Shown piece by piece: positions 25,577 to 35,509 of a stretch of 44,570 nt of DNA. The notes beneath the pieces are model-generated. The model made no database searches. It had not been told where the DNA came from and was given only the letters and a program-made list of their open reading frames with translations. Location of the stretch: contig CADANQ010000013.1 in NCBI GenBank assembly GCA_902789365.1, positions 1-44,570 of the forward strand. The letters are read 5' to 3'. Each line of letters begins with the position of its first letter. The first letter of the stretch is position 1. This stretch comes from an uncultured Eubacteriales bacterium (lineage in GTDB: Bacteria > Bacillota > Clostridia > Christensenellales > Aristaeellaceae). The position numbers and the translations under genes were made by a program.

Positions 25577-26197
25577 ATGGAAAAACTGACGGTGGGAATG
25601 CTTGACTGCTGCTGCTACCTGATCCCCGGCGACCTGGACCCGGACAGCGTGCTGGTGGTGGACCCGGGCGGGGACGGGGAAACCATCCTCACGGCCCTTG
25701 GGAGCCGGAAGGCCGCCGCGGTGCTCCTGACCCACGGGCACGCGGACCACACCGGCGCCCTGAACGCCTTCCGGGGCACGGAGATATACATCGGAAGGCA
25801 GGACGCGGACATGCTGTCCGACCCGAAAAAGAGCGTCGGCGTCTTCTTTGGGGATACTTCGCCCCGCATCCCGGCCACCCGCTTTCTTGACGGCGGGGAG
25901 GAGCTGTCCTTCCCCGGCTTTTCCGCGCCGGTCCGGGTCGTCGCCACCCCCGGGCACACCCCCGGGGGCATGAGTTATGTGATCCTGGGCGAAATCTACT
26001 CCGGGGACACCCTGTTCCGCCACAGCTGGGGGCGCACCGATTTCCCCGGCGGCAGCGCGGCCGCCCTGGACCAGAGCATCCGTACCCTCCTCGCCCTTCC
26101 GGGCAATATGAAGGTCCATCCCGGCCACGACCTGGATACGGACCTGAAATCCGAGCGCGCCTTTTTCGCCCTTGGCTGCGGGCCGCTGACCATGTGA
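25577..26197 (+). CDS. MBL-fold metallo-hydrolase (glyoxalase II-like)
   Basis: This 206-residue metallo-beta-lactamase-fold hydrolase has THGHADH at 52-58, GHTPGG with His127, SGDTLF with Asp144 and HPGH with His184, the complete dinuclear metal set. The short form without the GloB C-terminal domain is common in Clostridia. Substrate unknown; hydroxyacylglutathione or another thioester is possible but not shown. The start ATG follows AAGGAG, 28 bases after dtd. Confidence 0.93.
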   Translation: MEKLTVGMLDCCCYLIPGDLDPDSVLVVDPGGDGETILTALGSRKAAAVLLTHGHADHTGALNAFRGTEIYIGRQDADMLSDPKKSVGVFFGDTSPRIPATRFLDGGEELSFPGFSAPVRVVATPGHTPGGMSYVILGEIYSGDTLFRHSWGRTDFPGGSAAALDQSIRTLLALPGNMKVHPGHDLDTDLKSERAFFALGCGPLTM

Positions 26198-26254
26198 TTC
26201 CCGCCTCCCACGCGGCCTTTTCCGGGGTCATACTTTTTTATCGGGGGTCCGGCC

Positions 26255-27709
26255 ATGCGCATCTGTGTTTTAACCCCAACCGAACAGTTCAGAAACGACA
26301 TTCTCGACGTCGTCCGCGTCTTTGAGGGCAGCGGGGCGGAGGCCGTGTCCGAAGAAGAGGACGGGGCGGCCCTGCTTCGTCATACCGAGGAAATCTGCGG
26401 AGAAGTCCGCCGCGTGCGCGTCGAATTCCTTGCGGACGGAAAGCGGTTTGAAAGCGCGCGGGAGGGAAAGACCCAAAGCGGCCCCCTGGAGGACAAGCGC
26501 GTCCACAAGCGGCTGATCAAGCAGAGCGTTTACGACGTGTGCGTATCCTTTTACGGCCGCCGCCCTCCCTGGGGCAGCCTGACCGGCATCCGCCCCACCC
26601 GCCTTGTTTACATGGCCATGGACGGGGGCCTGACCCCGGAGGAAGCCGCGGAGGAGATGCGCCGGCAATTTGACGTCAGCGCGGAAAAAACCACCCTCAC
26701 CCTGGAAACGGTCCGGACCCAGCTTTCCCTTCCCCGGCAGAAGCCCGGAGAGATCGACATTTACGTCGGCATCCCCTTCTGCGTCAGCCGCTGCGCCTAC
26801 TGCTCCTTTCTTTCGGGGGAGGTGGGCAAAGGAGGACAGCTCCGGCCCTATACCGACGCCCTGAAAAGGGAGATCGAAGGTGCGGTGAAGCTGATCCGGG
26901 AATTCCGCCTGACCCCCCGGGCCTTCTACATGGGGGGCGGCACCCCCACCAGCCTTCCCGGAGACCTGTTTGAGGAGGTCCTGGAGGCCCTGCGGCCCCT
27001 GACCGACCCCTGCCGGGAGCGCACCGTGGAGGCCGGAAGGCCGGATACCCTGGATAAGCAAAAGCTCGCCGCCATGAAAAACAGCGCCGTCGGGCGCATC
27101 TCCATAAATCCCCAGACCTCCCACGACGCCACATTAAAGCTGATCGGCCGCAGGCACACCGCCGCGGACACCGTCCGCGCCTACCAGATGGCCCGGGACA
27201 TGGGCTTTGGCGACATCAACATGGACCTGATCGCCGCCCTGCCCGGGGAAACGGCGGAAATGTTCCGCGAGACCCTTCTCTGGAGCCGGGAAATGCGTCC
27301 CGAGAGCCTGACCGTCCACACCCTGTGCATCAAGCATTCCAGCCTCCTTCACCTGTGGGAGGCAAAGCTGCCGGACGGGGACATGGCCGCCCAAATGGTC
27401 GCCGACGGACGCCGGGAGGCGGAAGCGCGGGGCATGCGTCCCTATTACCTCTACCGCCAGAAGTACATGGCGGGCAACCTGGAAAACGTCGGCTACGCCC
27501 TGCCCGGCATGGAAAGCCTGTACAACGTGGGCATGATGGAGGAGACCGCCGACGTCCTGGCCCTGGGGGCCGGGGCCATATCCAAACGTGTGAACACCCG
27601 TACCGGGAAAATCCTGCGCGCGCCCAACGTGTCCGACATCGGGCACTACATCGCGCGGACGGACGAAATGCTCGAACGCAAAAAAACGCTGCTGCTTTCA
27701 GAAATCTGA
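26255..27709 (+). CDS. hemZ: HemZ-type radical SAM coproporphyrinogen dehydrogenase-like protein
   Basis: This 484-residue radical SAM protein is of the HemN/HemZ family. The 4Fe-4S motif CVSRCAYC begins at residue 176. MGGGTPTSLP follows, with INPQTSHD and the C-terminal YRQKYMAGNLENVGYA typical of HemZ. An N-terminal ~170-residue extension with GSLTGIRPTRLVY also fits HemZ rather than HemN. The family is linked to anaerobic coproporphyrinogen oxidation, but no other haem gene is in the window and activity is often untested. The ribosome site is weak (GGGGGTCCGGCC). Confidence 0.9.
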   Translation: MRICVLTPTEQFRNDILDVVRVFEGSGAEAVSEEEDGAALLRHTEEICGEVRRVRVEFLADGKRFESAREGKTQSGPLEDKRVHKRLIKQSVYDVCVSFYGRRPPWGSLTGIRPTRLVYMAMDGGLTPEEAAEEMRRQFDVSAEKTTLTLETVRTQLSLPRQKPGEIDIYVGIPFCVSRCAYCSFLSGEVGKGGQLRPYTDALKREIEGAVKLIREFRLTPRAFYMGGGTPTSLPGDLFEEVLEALRPLTDPCRERTVEAGRPDTLDKQKLAAMKNSAVGRISINPQTSHDATLKLIGRRHTAADTVRAYQMARDMGFGDINMDLIAALPGETAEMFRETLLWSREMRPESLTVHTLCIKHSSLLHLWEAKLPDGDMAAQMVADGRREAEARGMRPYYLYRQKYMAGNLENVGYALPGMESLYNVGMMEETADVLALGAGAISKRVNTRTGKILRAPNVSDIGHYIARTDEMLERKKTLLLSEI

Positions 27710-27739
27710 CGGGCGGCGGCCGTTCACGGAGGAATAAAA

Positions 27740-28654
<915 letters not shown>

Positions 28655-28684
28655 CAAACGCCCGGCAGAAAATCAGGAATATGC

Positions 28685-28730
28685 AAAAAGACCGCGGAGA
28701 TCCTTAAAAAGGCTCCGCGGCTCTTTTTAT
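28685..28730. terminator. Bidirectional terminator between psuG and MFS gene
   Basis: CCGCGGAG (28692-28699) pairs with CTCCGCGG (28713-28720). CTCTTTTTAT follows on the plus strand, and TCTTTTTGC on the minus strand. Confidence 0.9.
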
Positions 28731-28753
28731 CCGGAGCCCGGATCGATTTGCGG

Positions 28754-30115
28754 TCACCTGCCCCGCGCAAACAGCGACTTTACCAGCCCCCGGGGCGTCC
28801 CGTCCCGGTCGTTGGGGAGGGGCGGCACCAGCAAAACCACCGCGGCAAAGCGGAGAACCGTGGACAGGGCAATCAGCGCCTTGTAGCGGTCGAAGGCGCC
28901 GGCAAACCAGCCGGCGCTTTCCCATATTTCCAGCAGCGCGCCGCCCGCCAGGCTCCCCAGGGCCATGCCCGGGAGCGCCGTCACACAGGAATACACCGCG
29001 ATGTAGATGGGCCGCTCGTCGTCGGGCGAGGCGGAAAGCTGCATACTGTTGGCGGCCAGGTTGCTGCCGTTCCAGAAGGCCGCCCCCAGGGCGTTGCGCA
29101 GGAGCACCGGCCACACGGCACCGGGGGTGCAGAACAGGTAAAAAGCGTTGGCCCCGGCGGCGCCAAGGGCGGCCACCATCATCACGCTGCGGCTCCCGAA
29201 GGTATCCATGGCCCGTCCCCACCGCCGCATCAGCAATATGGTCATTACGGACGCTGCCGCCGAGGAGCACACCGTCATCTGGGTAAAGGTGAGCCCCATC
29301 TCGTTGATGGAGTACCTGCTCAGGTAGGGCTCGCACAGATTGGCTGTAAAACACCAGGCCGTCCACATCACGGTTAGCCGCCGAAAAGCGCGGTTTTTCA
29401 TCACCCCCGCCGCCGACTTCAGGTTCATGCGCACCGGCGGAGCGGAATACTTCTCCTCGCAGAAGCCGAAGCACACCATATCCAGCATGCCCAGCGTGCC
29501 GCCGATCAGGAAAACAATCACATAGCGCCTGTCCGGCGGCAGGGTATCCAGCAGATGCGCCATCAGGAACCCGAAGGCCAGGTTGGCAAAGGCCACCACG
29601 GTGTCCCGGGTGGAGAGCCAGCGGCCCCGGATACGCGTAGGCGCCAGGTCCGACAGCCAGGGGAACCAGCATACGTTGATGGCCGCGGACAGGCAGGAGG
29701 ATACCCCCAGCAGCAGCACCAGGGTCCACAGACCCCGGCTGTCTGCCGCCCCGGGAAACAAAAGGGGTAAAAAGCCGAATATGAGCCACAGGGCCCGGGA
29801 AACGAGGCCGAAGGTCAGCATATACTTTTTGCGCCTGTGGGTCCGGCTGACCAGCATCGCGAAGGGGATCTGCAAAAGCATGGCCGCCTGGGGAATGCCG
29901 TTCAAAAGGCCGAAGGCCAGGTCGCCCGCCCGCAGTTCGTTGGCAAGGCCCACCATGGCCGCCGTGCCGGAGCCGCAGACGATGCCGAACAGGTTCCCGA
30001 ACAGGTTGGCCAGCAGGATCAGGTTGAGACTGCGGCAAACGGCGGGCGAAAGATTTTCGGAGGCATAGGCCTCCCTCAGGTAGGAAAAGCCAATCCGCGG
30101 CCGGAACACCTTCAT
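28754..30115 (-). CDS. MFS transporter
   Basis: This 453-residue membrane protein has about 12 hydrophobic segments in two halves (early LILLANLFGNLFGIVCG, late ALIALSTVLRFAAVVLLVPPL). A basic cytoplasmic SRTHRRKKYM follows TM2, as in the major facilitator superfamily. The substrate cannot be told. The open frame extends to 30184, but a consensus promoter lies inside that extension, so the ATG at 30115 (AAGGTG 12-13 bases upstream) is the likely start. It is a single-gene transcript between two terminators. Confidence 0.85.
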   Translation of the reverse strand: MKVFRPRIGFSYLREAYASENLSPAVCRSLNLILLANLFGNLFGIVCGSGTAAMVGLANELRAGDLAFGLLNGIPQAAMLLQIPFAMLVSRTHRRKKYMLTFGLVSRALWLIFGFLPLLFPGAADSRGLWTLVLLLGVSSCLSAAINVCWFPWLSDLAPTRIRGRWLSTRDTVVAFANLAFGFLMAHLLDTLPPDRRYVIVFLIGGTLGMLDMVCFGFCEEKYSAPPVRMNLKSAAGVMKNRAFRRLTVMWTAWCFTANLCEPYLSRYSINEMGLTFTQMTVCSSAAASVMTILLMRRWGRAMDTFGSRSVMMVAALGAAGANAFYLFCTPGAVWPVLLRNALGAAFWNGSNLAANSMQLSASPDDERPIYIAVYSCVTALPGMALGSLAGGALLEIWESAGWFAGAFDRYKALIALSTVLRFAAVVLLVPPLPNDRDGTPRGLVKSLFARGR

Positions 30116-30152
30116 GGCGAAAAAACACCTTCCATCCGGCGAATTCCGCGCC

Positions 30153-30181
30153 ATTATATGAACGGCGCTCCGGTTTGTCAA
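30153..30181 (-). promoter_or_regulatory. Promoter of the MFS gene
   Basis: On the minus strand a perfect TTGACA and a perfect TATAAT are separated by 17 bases, about 38 bases upstream of the ATG at 30115. Confidence 0.92.
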
Positions 30182-30194
30182 CATAAACCGTACG

Positions 30195-30235
30195 AAAAAC
30201 AGCGCTCCCGCAATTATAGCGCAAGCGCTGTTTTT
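30195..30235 (-). terminator. Terminator-like inverted repeat after rqcP
   Basis: AAAAACAGCGCT (30195-30206) is fully complementary to AGCGCTGTTTTT (30224-30235). On either strand the stem ends in a T-tract. Between here and 30406 two further GC-rich hairpins occur, one near 30276-30296 (CAGGGGCC/GGCCCCTG) and one near 30373-30399, with no gene. Confidence 0.75.
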
Positions 30236-30406
30236 CCGTTTTTTCCTTTATCTCCGATCCCGTACCGCCGCGCTCAGGGGCCTCCGCGGCCCCTGAAACC
30301 CCACGGCGTGGGCCCCTGCGCCCCGATCCGCGCATTCCGATTATTTCACACAGCGGGGATCGCAGGGTCCGGCGCCTCCGCGGCAAACGCGGAAGCGCAC
30401 GTTTTG

Positions 30407-30679
30407 TTATCCCCTTTCCGCCGCCATGCCCTCGTCCTCGGAGAGCACCTCGTACATGGCGGCCGCGTCCTCCTTGCGGACGACCTCTCTTACGTCGGTG
30501 ATCCGGTACCGGCCCATGCGGGAGCCGAAGCGGATCTCCAGGACGTCGCCGGCCTTCACCTCGGTGCCGGCCTTGGCGATCTTTCCGCCGACGGTGACCC
30601 GTCCGCCGTCGCAGGCCTCCTTGGCCACGGTGCGGCGCTTGATGATTCTGGATACCTTCAGATATTTGTCGAGCCTCAT
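30407..30679 (-). CDS. rqcP: RqcP/YabO-type S4 RNA-binding protein
   Basis: This 90-residue protein is an S4 domain (MRLDKYLKVSRIIKRRTVAKE, then GRVTVGGKIAKAGTEVKAGD) with a short tail (RKEDAAAMYEVLSED). It matches Bacillus YabO/RqcP closely in length and motif. RqcP works with RqcH in ribosome-associated quality control, adding alanine tails on stalled 50S subunits. The start ATG follows GGAGGTTGAAAT, only three bases after the FAD dehydrogenase gene, so the two are co-transcribed. In many Clostridia this gene follows HU and MazG; here these are about 4.5 kb upstream. Confidence 0.93.
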   Translation of the reverse strand: MRLDKYLKVSRIIKRRTVAKEACDGGRVTVGGKIAKAGTEVKAGDVLEIRFGSRMGRYRITDVREVVRKEDAAAMYEVLSEDEGMAAERG

Positions 30680-30682
30680 ATT

Positions 30683-32074
30683 TCAACCTCCGTTTTCGGT
30701 TTCCTTCGCCCAGTCGGCGGCCATCTCCCGGGCCACGTGAACGCCGCTGGCCGAGGCGTGGGACAGGGAATGGGTGACGCCGCTGCCGTCGCCGATGACG
30801 AACAGCCCGGGATACCGGGTCTCCAGGCGCTCGTTCAGTTTGACCTCCATGTTGTAGAACTTGACCTCCACGCCGTAGAGCAGGGTATCGTCGTTGGCGG
30901 TGCCGGGGGCTATCTTGTCCAGGGCGTAGATCATTTCGACGATGCCGTCCAGGATGCGCTTTGGCAGCACCAGGCTCAAATCCCCCGGCGTGGCGCTGAG
31001 GGTGGGCCTGACCGTCCCTTCCCCGATGCGGCCGGGGGTGGACCTGCGGCCCCGCTCCAGGTCCCCGAAGCGCTGGACGATGACGCCCCCGCCGAGCATG
31101 TTGCCCAGGCGGGCGATGCTCTCGCCGTAGCCGTTGCTGTCCCTGAAGGGCTCGGAAAAATGCTTGGAGACCAGCAGGGCAAAATTGGTGTTCTCCGTTT
31201 TGCGCGTCGGGTCCTCAAAGCTGTGGCCGTTCACGGTGATGATGCCGTTGGTGTTCTCGTTTACCACGATGCCGTTGGGGTTCATGCAGAAGGTGCGCAC
31301 CTGGTCCTCGAATTTTTCGGTGCGGTAGACGATCTTGCTCTCGTACAATTCGTCGGTCAGGTGGGAAAAGATGACCGCGGGCAGCTCCACCCTCACGCCG
31401 ATGTCCACCCGGTTGGAGGAGGTGGGGATGTCCAGCTCGCGGCAGGTCCTCTCCATCCATTTGCTTCCGCTGCGGCCCACGGAGACGACGCATTTCCCGC
31501 CGTCGGCAAAGCCGCCCGGATAACGCACCCGGAACGCCCCGTCAAGCACCTCCACGGATTCCGCGGGGGTGTCGAAGCGGAATTCCACCCGGTCCTTCAT
31601 TTCCGCGAAAAGATTTTTCAGGACCACGTAATTCCTGTCGGTCCCCAGGTGGCGCACCGAGGCGTCCAGCAGGGTGAGCCTGTTCTGCAGGCACAGCTTT
31701 TTGAAGGCCGTGCCCGCCGTGGAATACTTTTTCGTGCCGGCGCCGCCGTGGGCCATGTTGATCCCGTCCACGTACTCCATCAGCTCCAGGGCCTTTTCCC
31801 GGCCGATGTAGCGGTGAAGCGTGCCGCCGAAATTGTTGGTGATGTTGTATTTGCCGTCCGAAAAGGCCCCGGCCCCGCCGAAGCCGTTCATGATGGCGCA
31901 TTTTTCGCAGCGGACACAGCTTTTGATCCGCTCCCCGTCGATGGGGCATTTTCGCTTTTCCAGCGGGCGGCCGCTTTCCAGCACCAGAATCTTCCTGCCC
32001 GGACAAAGCTTCATCAGCTCATACGCCGTATAAACGCCGCCGGGGCCCGCCCCGATAATGATAACGTCGTACAT
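30683..32074 (-). CDS. FAD-dependent dehydrogenase (COG2509-like)
   Basis: This 463-residue flavoprotein has an N-terminal dinucleotide motif IIGAGPGGVYTAYEL and a C-terminal GLFVIGDGSGVTHSLSHASASG, which binds the FAD ribityl chain. A cysteine cluster CVRCEKC precedes MNGFGGAGAFSDGKYN, typical of the uncharacterised COG2509 group. The reaction is unknown. The start ATG follows GGGAAGGAACC. It is 84 bases downstream of the GH1 gene, with a GC-rich hairpin (32095-32122) in between, and is directly coupled to rqcP. Confidence 0.87.
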   Translation of the reverse strand: MYDVIIIGAGPGGVYTAYELMKLCPGRKILVLESGRPLEKRKCPIDGERIKSCVRCEKCAIMNGFGGAGAFSDGKYNITNNFGGTLHRYIGREKALELMEYVDGINMAHGGAGTKKYSTAGTAFKKLCLQNRLTLLDASVRHLGTDRNYVVLKNLFAEMKDRVEFRFDTPAESVEVLDGAFRVRYPGGFADGGKCVVSVGRSGSKWMERTCRELDIPTSSNRVDIGVRVELPAVIFSHLTDELYESKIVYRTEKFEDQVRTFCMNPNGIVVNENTNGIITVNGHSFEDPTRKTENTNFALLVSKHFSEPFRDSNGYGESIARLGNMLGGGVIVQRFGDLERGRRSTPGRIGEGTVRPTLSATPGDLSLVLPKRILDGIVEMIYALDKIAPGTANDDTLLYGVEVKFYNMEVKLNERLETRYPGLFVIGDGSGVTHSLSHASASGVHVAREMAADWAKETENGG

Positions 32075-32158
32075 GGTTCCTTCCCGAATCCTCCGGGAGG
32101 CGCGCCGCGGGGAGCGCCTCCCGTGTTATTTATCCGCCTGAGCGGAAATGATGTTATA

Positions 32159-33517
32159 TTACAGGTCCTCGCCGTTGTTGCGGATCACCCGGGCGTACCA
32201 TTCCAGGCTGTCCTTGGGCACGCGTTTCTGGGTGGCGTAATCCACATAGATGAGGCCGAACCTTTCGTTGTAGCCGCTGTTCCATTCAAAATTGTCCAGG
32301 AGGCTCCAGGCAAAATAGCCCCGGGCGTCCACGCCGTCCTCCGCCGCCCGGCGGAACTCAAGCAGGTAGCGGTGCATGTAATCCTGCCGGTTGGGGTCGT
32401 GCACCTTCCCGTCCAGGGACACCGCGTCGTGGCAGGACATGCCGTTTTCGCTGATCACAAAGGGCACCCGGTACCTTTCGTACAGGAAGCGGGGACCCCA
32501 GTACAGGCTTTCGGGCTCGGTCATCCACTGGCAGGCGGTCTTGGTCTGTCCCACCCCGGGCTCCAGGGTCTCGTAGCCGCGCTCGTTGTCGGCATGGCGC
32601 ACCCGGGAGCCGTAATAGATGTTCTGGCAGTAGAAGTCCAGGGGCCGGGCGATCCTGGGCATATCCTCCTCCCAGCCGCGGGGCAGGTATTTTTCCAATT
32701 GCTTCAGGGCCTTTTCGGGATAAACGCCCAGCACCGCGGGATCGGACCACCAGGAAACGCTCATGATATAGCGGGATATGTCGGCGATATCGAAATAGGC
32801 CTTCCTGGCCGCTTCCACGTCCGCGGGATCGGGGCTTGCCGGAACGGCGGGCCCGCCGCAGGGGGCGTAGCCCACCTCGGCGCCGGCGACGTTTTGGCGG
32901 ATCACGTCCGCCGCCGCGCCGTGGGACAGAAGAACCCGGTGGCACATGGGCACGGTGACTTCAGTCGGAAGCTGGAGCCCGGGAGCCATGGCGCCGACGG
33001 CATAGCCCAGGCCCAGGAAGCACTGGGGCTCGTTGAAGGTGATGAATTTCTTCACCCGGTCCCCCAGGCGCCGGGTCACGGCGTCGGTATAGTCCGCGAA
33101 CCACTTTACGCTGTCGGGATTGCGCCAGCCGCCCAGGTCCTCCAGGGCGGTGGGATAATCCCAGTGGAACAGGGTCATCCAGGGCGTGATGCCCTTTAAG
33201 AGCAGCTCATCGACAAGCCGGGAATAGAAATCCATGCCCTTTTCGTTCACCGCGCCCTTTCCGCCGGGCATCACCCGGGGCCAGGCAACCGAAAAGCGGT
33301 AATTGGGGATGCCGTACCGGGCCATCAGGGCCACGTCTTCCCTCCAGCGGTGGTAATGGTCGCAGGCCGTGTCGCCGTTATGGTTCCCGAATACCTTACC
33401 CGGGGTGTGGCTGTAATCGTCCCACACGCACCTTGAGCGCCCGTCCTCGTTCCAGGCGCCTTCGATCTGGAAGGCCGCCGTGGCGGCGCCGAACGCAAAA
33501 TCCTTCCTGAATCCCAT
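32159..33517 (-). CDS. GH1 family beta-glucosidase
   Basis: This 452-residue glycoside hydrolase family 1 enzyme cleaves terminal beta-linked sugars. Features visible are the N-terminal FAFGAATAAFQIEGAWNEDG, the acid/base Glu163 in TFNEP, the nucleophile Glu356 in ISENG, and the aglycone-side FAWSLLDNFEWNSGYNERFG. There is no signal peptide, so it acts in the cytoplasm on imported oligosaccharides or glycosides. It lies 26 bases after the GH30 lipoprotein gene with a GGAGGAAAG site, forming a two-enzyme glycan-use unit. Confidence 0.95.
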   Translation of the reverse strand: MGFRKDFAFGAATAAFQIEGAWNEDGRSRCVWDDYSHTPGKVFGNHNGDTACDHYHRWREDVALMARYGIPNYRFSVAWPRVMPGGKGAVNEKGMDFYSRLVDELLLKGITPWMTLFHWDYPTALEDLGGWRNPDSVKWFADYTDAVTRRLGDRVKKFITFNEPQCFLGLGYAVGAMAPGLQLPTEVTVPMCHRVLLSHGAAADVIRQNVAGAEVGYAPCGGPAVPASPDPADVEAARKAYFDIADISRYIMSVSWWSDPAVLGVYPEKALKQLEKYLPRGWEEDMPRIARPLDFYCQNIYYGSRVRHADNERGYETLEPGVGQTKTACQWMTEPESLYWGPRFLYERYRVPFVISENGMSCHDAVSLDGKVHDPNRQDYMHRYLLEFRRAAEDGVDARGYFAWSLLDNFEWNSGYNERFGLIYVDYATQKRVPKDSLEWYARVIRNNGEDL

Positions 33518-33543
33518 CTTCTTTCCTCCACAATCAATTATAC

Positions 33544-35112
33544 TCAGAACGGTCCTTCGATAACGAAGGTGGTGACGGAATCGGGCGCGAGATAAGCGTC
33601 AAACCCGGTCCCGTCGGCCTCAAGGGGCTCCAGCTCCCGCCAGTGCTCGCCGTTTTCCATGCTTCCGGAGGTCCGGACGGCCGCGACCGGCCCGGACACG
33701 GGGCCGAAGGCGCTCAGGTCCGCCCGCAGGGCTTTCCGTCCTCCGGCGTTAACGGCGACCAGGACGATTTTTCCGTCTCCCGCGGCGCACAGCATGTTCT
33801 CCCCGCAGGCGAAGACCCGCATGCCCGGCCGGATATACCGGGTAAACTGGCCCAGGGCGTAGTACTTCTGGGTCAGGATGATCTCGCCCCGGTCGTGGTC
33901 TGCCGTCGCCGTACCCCAGTAGCCGCCCGTCACGTCCGGCATGCCGCTGTCGCGGCGTCCCTGCCATCCGTCCCGGGAAACATGGGTGTCGATCACCTGC
34001 CACAGCACCCAGGCCGACGGATCCAGCAGGGCGAAATCGGAAATGATCTTGCGCGAAAGCCAGAGCGCCGCGCCCATCTCGCCCGCGCCCTTCCCACTGG
34101 TCTCCCCGCCGTCGGTTTCGCTCATCCAAAGAACCATGCCGTCCTTCCGGCAGGTTTCGGCAAGCAGAGAAGCGCGGCTTGTGCCGTAGGTGTGGGTGTT
34201 GATCCTGCCGATGACCGCCCGGGCCTCGGGGGTGAAGGCAAGGTATTCGTCCAGCTGCTTTCCGGTATCGGTCTCGTCGGAGGCGGCGATAATCACCCCG
34301 TCCAGGCCGTACTCCTTCAGCTTTTTGCCGCAGAAAACGATCACGCGGGACTGGGACGCCCCCGGGTCAAAGTGGCAGCCCTCCTGCTTTGGGCTCATGG
34401 CGCCCCAGTAGGCCGTGCCCGGCTCGTTCATCGGGGACAGGCTGACCAGGTTCAGGCCCATTTCGTTCTTCAGCCAGGCCGCCGCGGAGCACAGGTAATC
34501 CGCGAAATCCTCCGCGGCGTCCTCCCGCAGGTTGTCCCTGCCGGCCACGGCGTTCCCCGAGGAGCAGCCGCTCACCGTCATGTAATACGGCGGCGAATTG
34601 GAGAAGGCCTCCACCATGGCCTCTCTTCCGGCGGCGGCGTGGCAGCGGGCAAGGACGTTCAGCTGCCTGAAGTCCGCCGTCGGGTCGAAAACGCGCTTTC
34701 CCTCCGCTTCATCCCACCTGTACCAGCCCGGCACGTCGGAATCCGTGCGGGTGATGTGGGCATGGTTCGGGTCGTCCCCGCCGCCGATATTATAGCGCAT
34801 AATGTTCATCCCGAGGCCGTCCGGAGAGAAGAACAGGTCCGCGGCCTTTTGGGACAGGCTGTCCGAATACCCGATGCGGTTGGCCCACCAGCAAAGGCTG
34901 GTGCCCCAGCCCTCGAACACCGGTTCACGGCCCGTCATGGCCGGCCTCACTGTCTCCCCGGACACGTTCGCGCACCCCATAAGCAGAACGCAGGCGCACA
35001 TAATCGCCGCAAGCGCCGCTCCCTTTCTTTTTCCGGAAGTTTTTTCCGTTTCAACGCGGACAGGGGCCGATAAAGAAGGCCCCTGCCGTTGTCCGCCCGC
35101 CGGGAAAGTCAT
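33544..35112 (-). CDS. GH30 family glycoside hydrolase, lipoprotein
   Basis: This 522-residue clan-A glycosidase has the acid/base Glu230 in SLSPMNEPG and the nucleophile Glu332 in LWMSETDGG. A C-terminal beta-sandwich ends in the SVTTFVIEG typical of GH30. The N terminus is 30 polar residues, then KRKGAALAAIMCACVLLMGC with a lipobox and lipidated Cys47, so it is anchored outside the membrane. The start is the ATG at 35112 with GGAGG eight bases upstream; the longer frame lacks a site. Substrates in the family include beta-1,6-galactan, beta-1,6-glucan and glucosylceramide; which applies here is unknown. The HU terminator ends only about 25 bases upstream. Confidence 0.9.
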   Translation of the reverse strand: MTFPAGGQRQGPSLSAPVRVETEKTSGKRKGAALAAIMCACVLLMGCANVSGETVRPAMTGREPVFEGWGTSLCWWANRIGYSDSLSQKAADLFFSPDGLGMNIMRYNIGGGDDPNHAHITRTDSDVPGWYRWDEAEGKRVFDPTADFRQLNVLARCHAAAGREAMVEAFSNSPPYYMTVSGCSSGNAVAGRDNLREDAAEDFADYLCSAAAWLKNEMGLNLVSLSPMNEPGTAYWGAMSPKQEGCHFDPGASQSRVIVFCGKKLKEYGLDGVIIAASDETDTGKQLDEYLAFTPEARAVIGRINTHTYGTSRASLLAETCRKDGMVLWMSETDGGETSGKGAGEMGAALWLSRKIISDFALLDPSAWVLWQVIDTHVSRDGWQGRRDSGMPDVTGGYWGTATADHDRGEIILTQKYYALGQFTRYIRPGMRVFACGENMLCAAGDGKIVLVAVNAGGRKALRADLSAFGPVSGPVAAVRTSGSMENGEHWRELEPLEADGTGFDAYLAPDSVTTFVIEGPF

Positions 35113-35136
35113 AACGCATCCCTCCGTCCGCAAGCG

Positions 35137-35175
35137 AAAAAAAAACAGGTCCCCCGGCTGCTGCCGAAAGACCTG
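35137..35175 (-). terminator. Terminator after the HU gene
   Basis: On the minus strand CAGGTC (35170-35175) and GACCTG (35146-35151), with an inner CGGC/GCCG stem, are followed by nine T residues. Confidence 0.9.
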
Positions 35176-35185
35176 CCCGTATCCG

Positions 35186-35461
35186 TTATTCGTTGACGGC
35201 GTCCTTCAGGGCCTTGCCGGCCTTGAACGCGGCGGATTTGGAAGCGGGAACATGAACCTTTTCCTGGGTCCTGGGGTTCACGGTTTCGCGGGCGGCGCGT
35301 TCCTTGCACTCGAAGGTGCCAAAGCCGATCATCTGGACTTTTTCACCGGCCTTCAGGGTTTCCTTGACGACTTCGACAAAAGCGCTGATTACTTCTTCGG
35401 TGTCCTTTTTCGTTACGCCGGTCTTGTTGGCGATCGCGGCGATCAATTCGGACTTGTTCAT
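35186..35461 (-). CDS. hup: HU family DNA-binding protein
   Basis: This 91-residue histone-like protein starts MNKSELIAAIANKTG and carries the HU arm segment IGFGTFECKERAARETVNPRT and the C-terminal KSAAFKAGKALKDAV. It bends and compacts DNA as a dimer. The start ATG follows GGAGGTAATTTC. It has its own promoter inside the 3' end of the mazG gene and its own strong terminator, consistent with high independent expression. Confidence 0.97.
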   Translation of the reverse strand: MNKSELIAAIANKTGVTKKDTEEVISAFVEVVKETLKAGEKVQMIGFGTFECKERAARETVNPRTQEKVHVPASKSAAFKAGKALKDAVNE

Positions 35462-35509
35462 GAAATTACCTCCTAAGTTTAGATCGGCGCGCCGGAATCG
35501 GGCGCCGGT

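Noticed and set aside
29837-33199. Open frame of 1120 codons on the plus strand opposite MFS, rqcP, FAD dehydrogenase and GH1
   Set aside because: It spans several well-supported minus genes, their promoter and a terminator, and has no recognisable domain.
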